Source of the DNA: Verrucomicrobiales bacterium
GTDB taxonomy: Bacteria > Verrucomicrobiota > Verrucomicrobiia > Methylacidiphilales > JAAUTS01
NCBI GenBank assembly: GCA_031279715.1
Contig: JAITHY010000022.1
Coordinates: 1-8,500, forward strand
Direction: 5' to 3'
Length of the DNA stretch: 8,500 bases
The position numbers and the translations under genes are program-made. This document shows positions 6,005-8,500 of the stretch, piece by piece (position 1 is the first letter of the stretch; each line of letters begins with the position of its first letter). Below the pieces are notes generated by a model. The model saw only the letters and a list, made by a program, of their open reading frames with translations. It was not told where the DNA came from and did no database searches.

Positions 6005-7162
6005 ATGAACTTTGAAACTCACATTCCGACACAATTTATTTTCGGCGCGGGCAGGCGGCATGAGATTGCCAGACTGGTCGCCGGTTGGGGCAGGCGTTGC
6101 CTCATCGTCAGCGGCAAGGACGGGCGGCGTGGCGAGTGGTTGACCCGGCAACTCACTGACAGCGGCCTGCACATCCTCCACGCGCAAGTCACGGCGGAGC
6201 CGACGCTGACGGTCATCGAGGAAATCGCGCGGCAGGTGCGCGGGAGCAAAATTAATTTTATCATCGGCAGCGGAGGCGGCGCGGTGATTGACGCGGCCAA
6301 GGCGGTGGCGGGATTGGTGCCCAATCGCCGTCCGTTGCTGGACTATCTGGAGGTCATCGGCAGCGGGCGCAAACTGGAGCATCCGGCGAAACCGTGGCTG
6401 GCTGTGCCCACCACCGGCGGAACCGGCGCGGAGGCGACCCAAAACGCCGTCATCAGCGTGCCGGAACGCGGGGTCAAGGCCAGCCTGCGCCACCCGTCAT
6501 TGTTCGCGCGCGCGGCGGTGATTGACCCCGAGCTGACGCTCAGTCTGCCGCCGTCGTTGACCGCGACGACGGGCATGGACGCGCTGACGCAGTTGATTGA
6601 GGCCTATGTCAGCGCCCGCGCCAATCCCTTTACCGACGCCCTGTGCGCCGAGGGTGTGCGCCTCGTCGCGCGGTCGCTGACGGTGAGTTTTCACCATGGC
6701 GGCGATCTTGCCGCGCGGACGGAACTGAGCCTCGCCGCGTGGTGGAGCGGCATCGCGCTCGCGCAAGCGGGGTTGGGCGCGGCGCATGGGTTTGCCGCGC
6801 CCATTGGCGGAAAATTTCCCGACATACCGCACGGCGGTGTGTGCGCGGCGTTGCTGGCTCCCGTGATGTTGGCGAATATTCAAGCGTTGTCCTCCCGCCA
6901 GCCGTCACACCCCGCGCTGGCGCGTTACCGCGACATCGCCGTCTGGCTCACCGGTAAGAATTCCGCCGCTGCCGCTGACGGCGTGGCCCGCGCGCGCGAG
7001 TTGGTGGCGGAGTTGAAAATTCCGCGATTGTCCGCCTACGGCATCACCGCCGCTGATCATGACTCCCTCATCGTCAGCGCCCGCCAAGCCAGCAGCATGA
7101 AGTCGAATCCCGTCGAGTTGACGACCGGGGAGCTTAAAAAAATCCTGACTGATGCGTGGTGA
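6005..7162 (+). CDS. Iron-containing (type III) alcohol dehydrogenase family protein
   Basis: Oxidoreductase of 385 residues, the usual length, that interconverts an alcohol and an aldehyde or ketone with NAD(P) in the cytoplasm. The N-terminal nucleotide-binding half has FIFGAG, GSGGGAVIDAAKAVA (88-102) and PTTGGTGAEAT (135-145). The C-terminal helical half carries the metal site: MDALTQLIEAY with Asp192, AHGFAAPIGG with His261, and PHGG with His276. Compared with E. coli FucO (Asp196, His200, His263, His277), the second ligand is replaced by Gln196 and the two His are 15 rather than 14 residues apart. I recall a large uncharacterised subgroup with DALTQLIE, so this may be a family trait, not damage. 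ATG 6005 has no Shine-Dalgarno; a repeat ends 17 nt upstream. Substrate unknown. No pathway partner is adjacent. Confidence 0.93.
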   Translation: MNFETHIPTQFIFGAGRRHEIARLVAGWGRRCLIVSGKDGRRGEWLTRQLTDSGLHILHAQVTAEPTLTVIEEIARQVRGSKINFIIGSGGGAVIDAAKAVAGLVPNRRPLLDYLEVIGSGRKLEHPAKPWLAVPTTGGTGAEATQNAVISVPERGVKASLRHPSLFARAAVIDPELTLSLPPSLTATTGMDALTQLIEAYVSARANPFTDALCAEGVRLVARSLTVSFHHGGDLAARTELSLAAWWSGIALAQAGLGAAHGFAAPIGGKFPDIPHGGVCAALLAPVMLANIQALSSRQPSHPALARYRDIAVWLTGKNSAAAADGVARARELVAELKIPRLSAYGITAADHDSLIVSARQASSMKSNPVELTTGELKKILTDAW

Positions 7163-7284
7163 GGAAAAGACTCGCGACACTGATCAATACGGGACGCGCG
7201 AAGTTTTTTTTCGTGAGTTCGCCGGGGTTGTCAAAACTATTTTTCTCGTCCTCGGCGGCGCTGTTCGCTAACATTGACGGCGTC

Positions 7285-8500
7285 ATGGTTCGTTTCGTCA
7301 TAGCGGGGTTGTTCATCGTCAGCGTCGGCGTCGCCGCGGTGGATGACGACCAGGACGCGCGGTACCGCAGTTCGCTGATGGTGGCGACTGTGCTGGAAAA
7401 AATCCGGCAGGATTATGTTGACCCGAACGAGGTTAATTACGACAAGCTCACTTACTCCGCGCTTGAGGGCATGGTTTTGTCGCTCGACCCGTATTGCGAA
7501 TTTCTTGACCCGCGCCGCTATGAGGAAATGCGGCGTGACACCGAGGGTGAATTCGGCGGCCTGGGCATTTACATCGGCGTGCAAAACCGGACGCTGGTTA
7601 TCAACATGCCCATTGAAGGCGGCCCCGCCTTTCGCGCCGGCGTGATGCCCGGAGATTGGATTGTGAAAATCAACGGACAGTCCACCAAAGGGTTGTCCGT
7701 CAACGCCGCCATCCGGTTTTTGCGCGGCAAGACAGGCGAGCCGATTACGCTGGTGCTCTTCCGGCCCGCCGGCAACGAGACCAAGGAAGTGACGCTGACG
7801 CGCGAGATTATCAGCGTGCCGACCGTGCGCGGGACGCGCATTCTCACCGCTGACGAGGACTTGAACAAAATCGGCTACACGCGCATCACGCAGTTCGGCG
7901 ACAAGACGCTCGACGAGTTTGCGCAGGCGGTGAGAACCCTGTCAGCCAAAGGCATGAAGGCGCTGGTGTTGGACTTGCGCAACAATCCGGGCGGGTTGCT
8001 CGAAGCCGCCGTGCAGGTGGCGGGCAAGTTCACACCGGAGGGCACGCTGATCGTCACCACCGAAGGCCGCGCGGGGGCGGGAAAGGCGTTCGCGCACAAG
8101 GCCAGGGGGCGCGAGCATTGGCTTGACCTGCCGCTGGTGGTGTTGATCAACCGGCACAGCGCCAGCGGCGCGGAAATCGTCGCCGGTTCGCTGAAGGATT
8201 TGCGGCGCGCGATTTTGATTGGTGAGACGACATACGGCAAAGGTTCTGTGCAGACGGTGCAGCCGCTGGATTTGAATATGAGTTCGCCCGTGGCGCTGAG
8301 GCTGACGACGGCGCGTTATTACACGCCGAGCCACAATCCGATTAACAAAGTGGGCATCCCGCCGAACCTGGCAATGCCCGTGTCGCCGGAGCAGGAGCGG
8401 GCGGTTTTGCGGAAGCAAAACTGGCACTTGCTGAACGAGGACGAGCGGCAAAAACTCGCCGGTGTGCGTGACGGTCAGCTTGAGCGCGCGGTGGCGGTGT
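7285..8500 (+). CDS. S41-family C-terminal processing protease with PDZ domain (3' end outside window)
   Basis: The first 405 residues of a secreted CtpA/Prc-type serine protease that trims or degrades envelope proteins from their C-terminus. MVRFVIAGLFIVSVGVAA is a good Sec signal peptide, so it should act in the periplasm. A short helical region (DPYCEFLDP near 70) precedes the PDZ domain (about 88-170, with GGLGIYIG and AGVMPGDWIVKING). The S41 core follows: DLRNNPGG from 230, then HSASGAEIVAGSLKD with catalytic Ser294, Asp305 11 residues later, and GETTYGKGSVQ with general-base Lys319. The Ser-to-Lys spacing of 25 equals that of E. coli Prc. The frame is open at the window end. A GTG at 7213 or TTG at 7228 could extend it upstream, but ATG 7285 places the signal peptide at the very N-terminus. 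No Shine-Dalgarno is seen. The 7163-7284 gap shows no clear promoter or terminator. Confidence 0.95.
   Translation, partial: MVRFVIAGLFIVSVGVAAVDDDQDARYRSSLMVATVLEKIRQDYVDPNEVNYDKLTYSALEGMVLSLDPYCEFLDPRRYEEMRRDTEGEFGGLGIYIGVQNRTLVINMPIEGGPAFRAGVMPGDWIVKINGQSTKGLSVNAAIRFLRGKTGEPITLVLFRPAGNETKEVTLTREIISVPTVRGTRILTADEDLNKIGYTRITQFGDKTLDEFAQAVRTLSAKGMKALVLDLRNNPGGLLEAAVQVAGKFTPEGTLIVTTEGRAGAGKAFAHKARGREHWLDLPLVVLINRHSASGAEIVAGSLKDLRRAILIGETTYGKGSVQTVQPLDLNMSSPVALRLTTARYYTPSHNPINKVGIPPNLAMPVSPEQERAVLRKQNWHLLNEDERQKLAGVRDGQLERAVAV

Noticed and set aside
5824..6015. Small frame of 63 residues between thioredoxin and the dehydrogenase
   Set aside because: Its C-terminal part is the translated interspersed repeat. 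It overlaps the next start and has no visible ribosome site.
7197..7215. CGCGAA/TTCGTG hairpin with T run after the dehydrogenase as a terminator
   Set aside because: The T residues form the loop and right arm and do not follow the stem, so it does not have terminator structure.

Overview
The window is GC-rich and every credible gene lies on the + strand. The best guess for the source is an environmental bacterium of the Verrucomicrobiota type. The reasons are the low use of Shine-Dalgarno sequences (only one convincing case, at 1298-1304), degenerate GTG-GTTAAA-ending interspersed repeats of a kind I recall from large environmental genomes, and a Pro/Ala-rich protein carrying a KKET-RISLPPKP-like motif that I associate with that phylum. 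This placement is inference. No rRNA, tRNA, CRISPR array, transposase or phage gene is visible.

Layout. Positions 1-3169 form a glycan or lipid modification block: the 3' part of a NodB-type polysaccharide deacetylase (1-528), a GNAT-like acyltransferase (614-1315), a DUF2334-type deacetylase-fold protein (1312-2040) and a GT4 glycosyltransferase (2018-3169). The last three overlap end to start and are probably translated from one message. A Bcr/CflA-type 12-helix MFS exporter follows (3245-4465), with a probable terminator after it. A candidate sigma70-like promoter then drives a Pro/Ala-rich protein with a single C-terminal membrane helix (4611-5375), closed by a near-perfect intrinsic terminator (5396-5431). 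Thioredoxin (5470-5796), an iron-family alcohol dehydrogenase (6005-7162) and the 5' part of a secreted S41/CTP protease with a PDZ domain (7285 to the window end) complete the window.

How the genes fit together. The first four genes plausibly build or trim an acylated or deacetylated glycolipid or polysaccharide. No substrate can be named from sequence. The second half looks like housekeeping (redox, alcohol or aldehyde metabolism, envelope proteolysis) without an obvious common pathway.

The strongest unexplained signal is a pair of related repeats at 561-594 and 5929-5987. Each is made of three ~10-11 bp units, each ends in GTGGTTAAA, and each lies 17-19 nt before the start codon of an otherwise unrelated gene. 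I see no clear evidence of a wholly new multi-gene system here.
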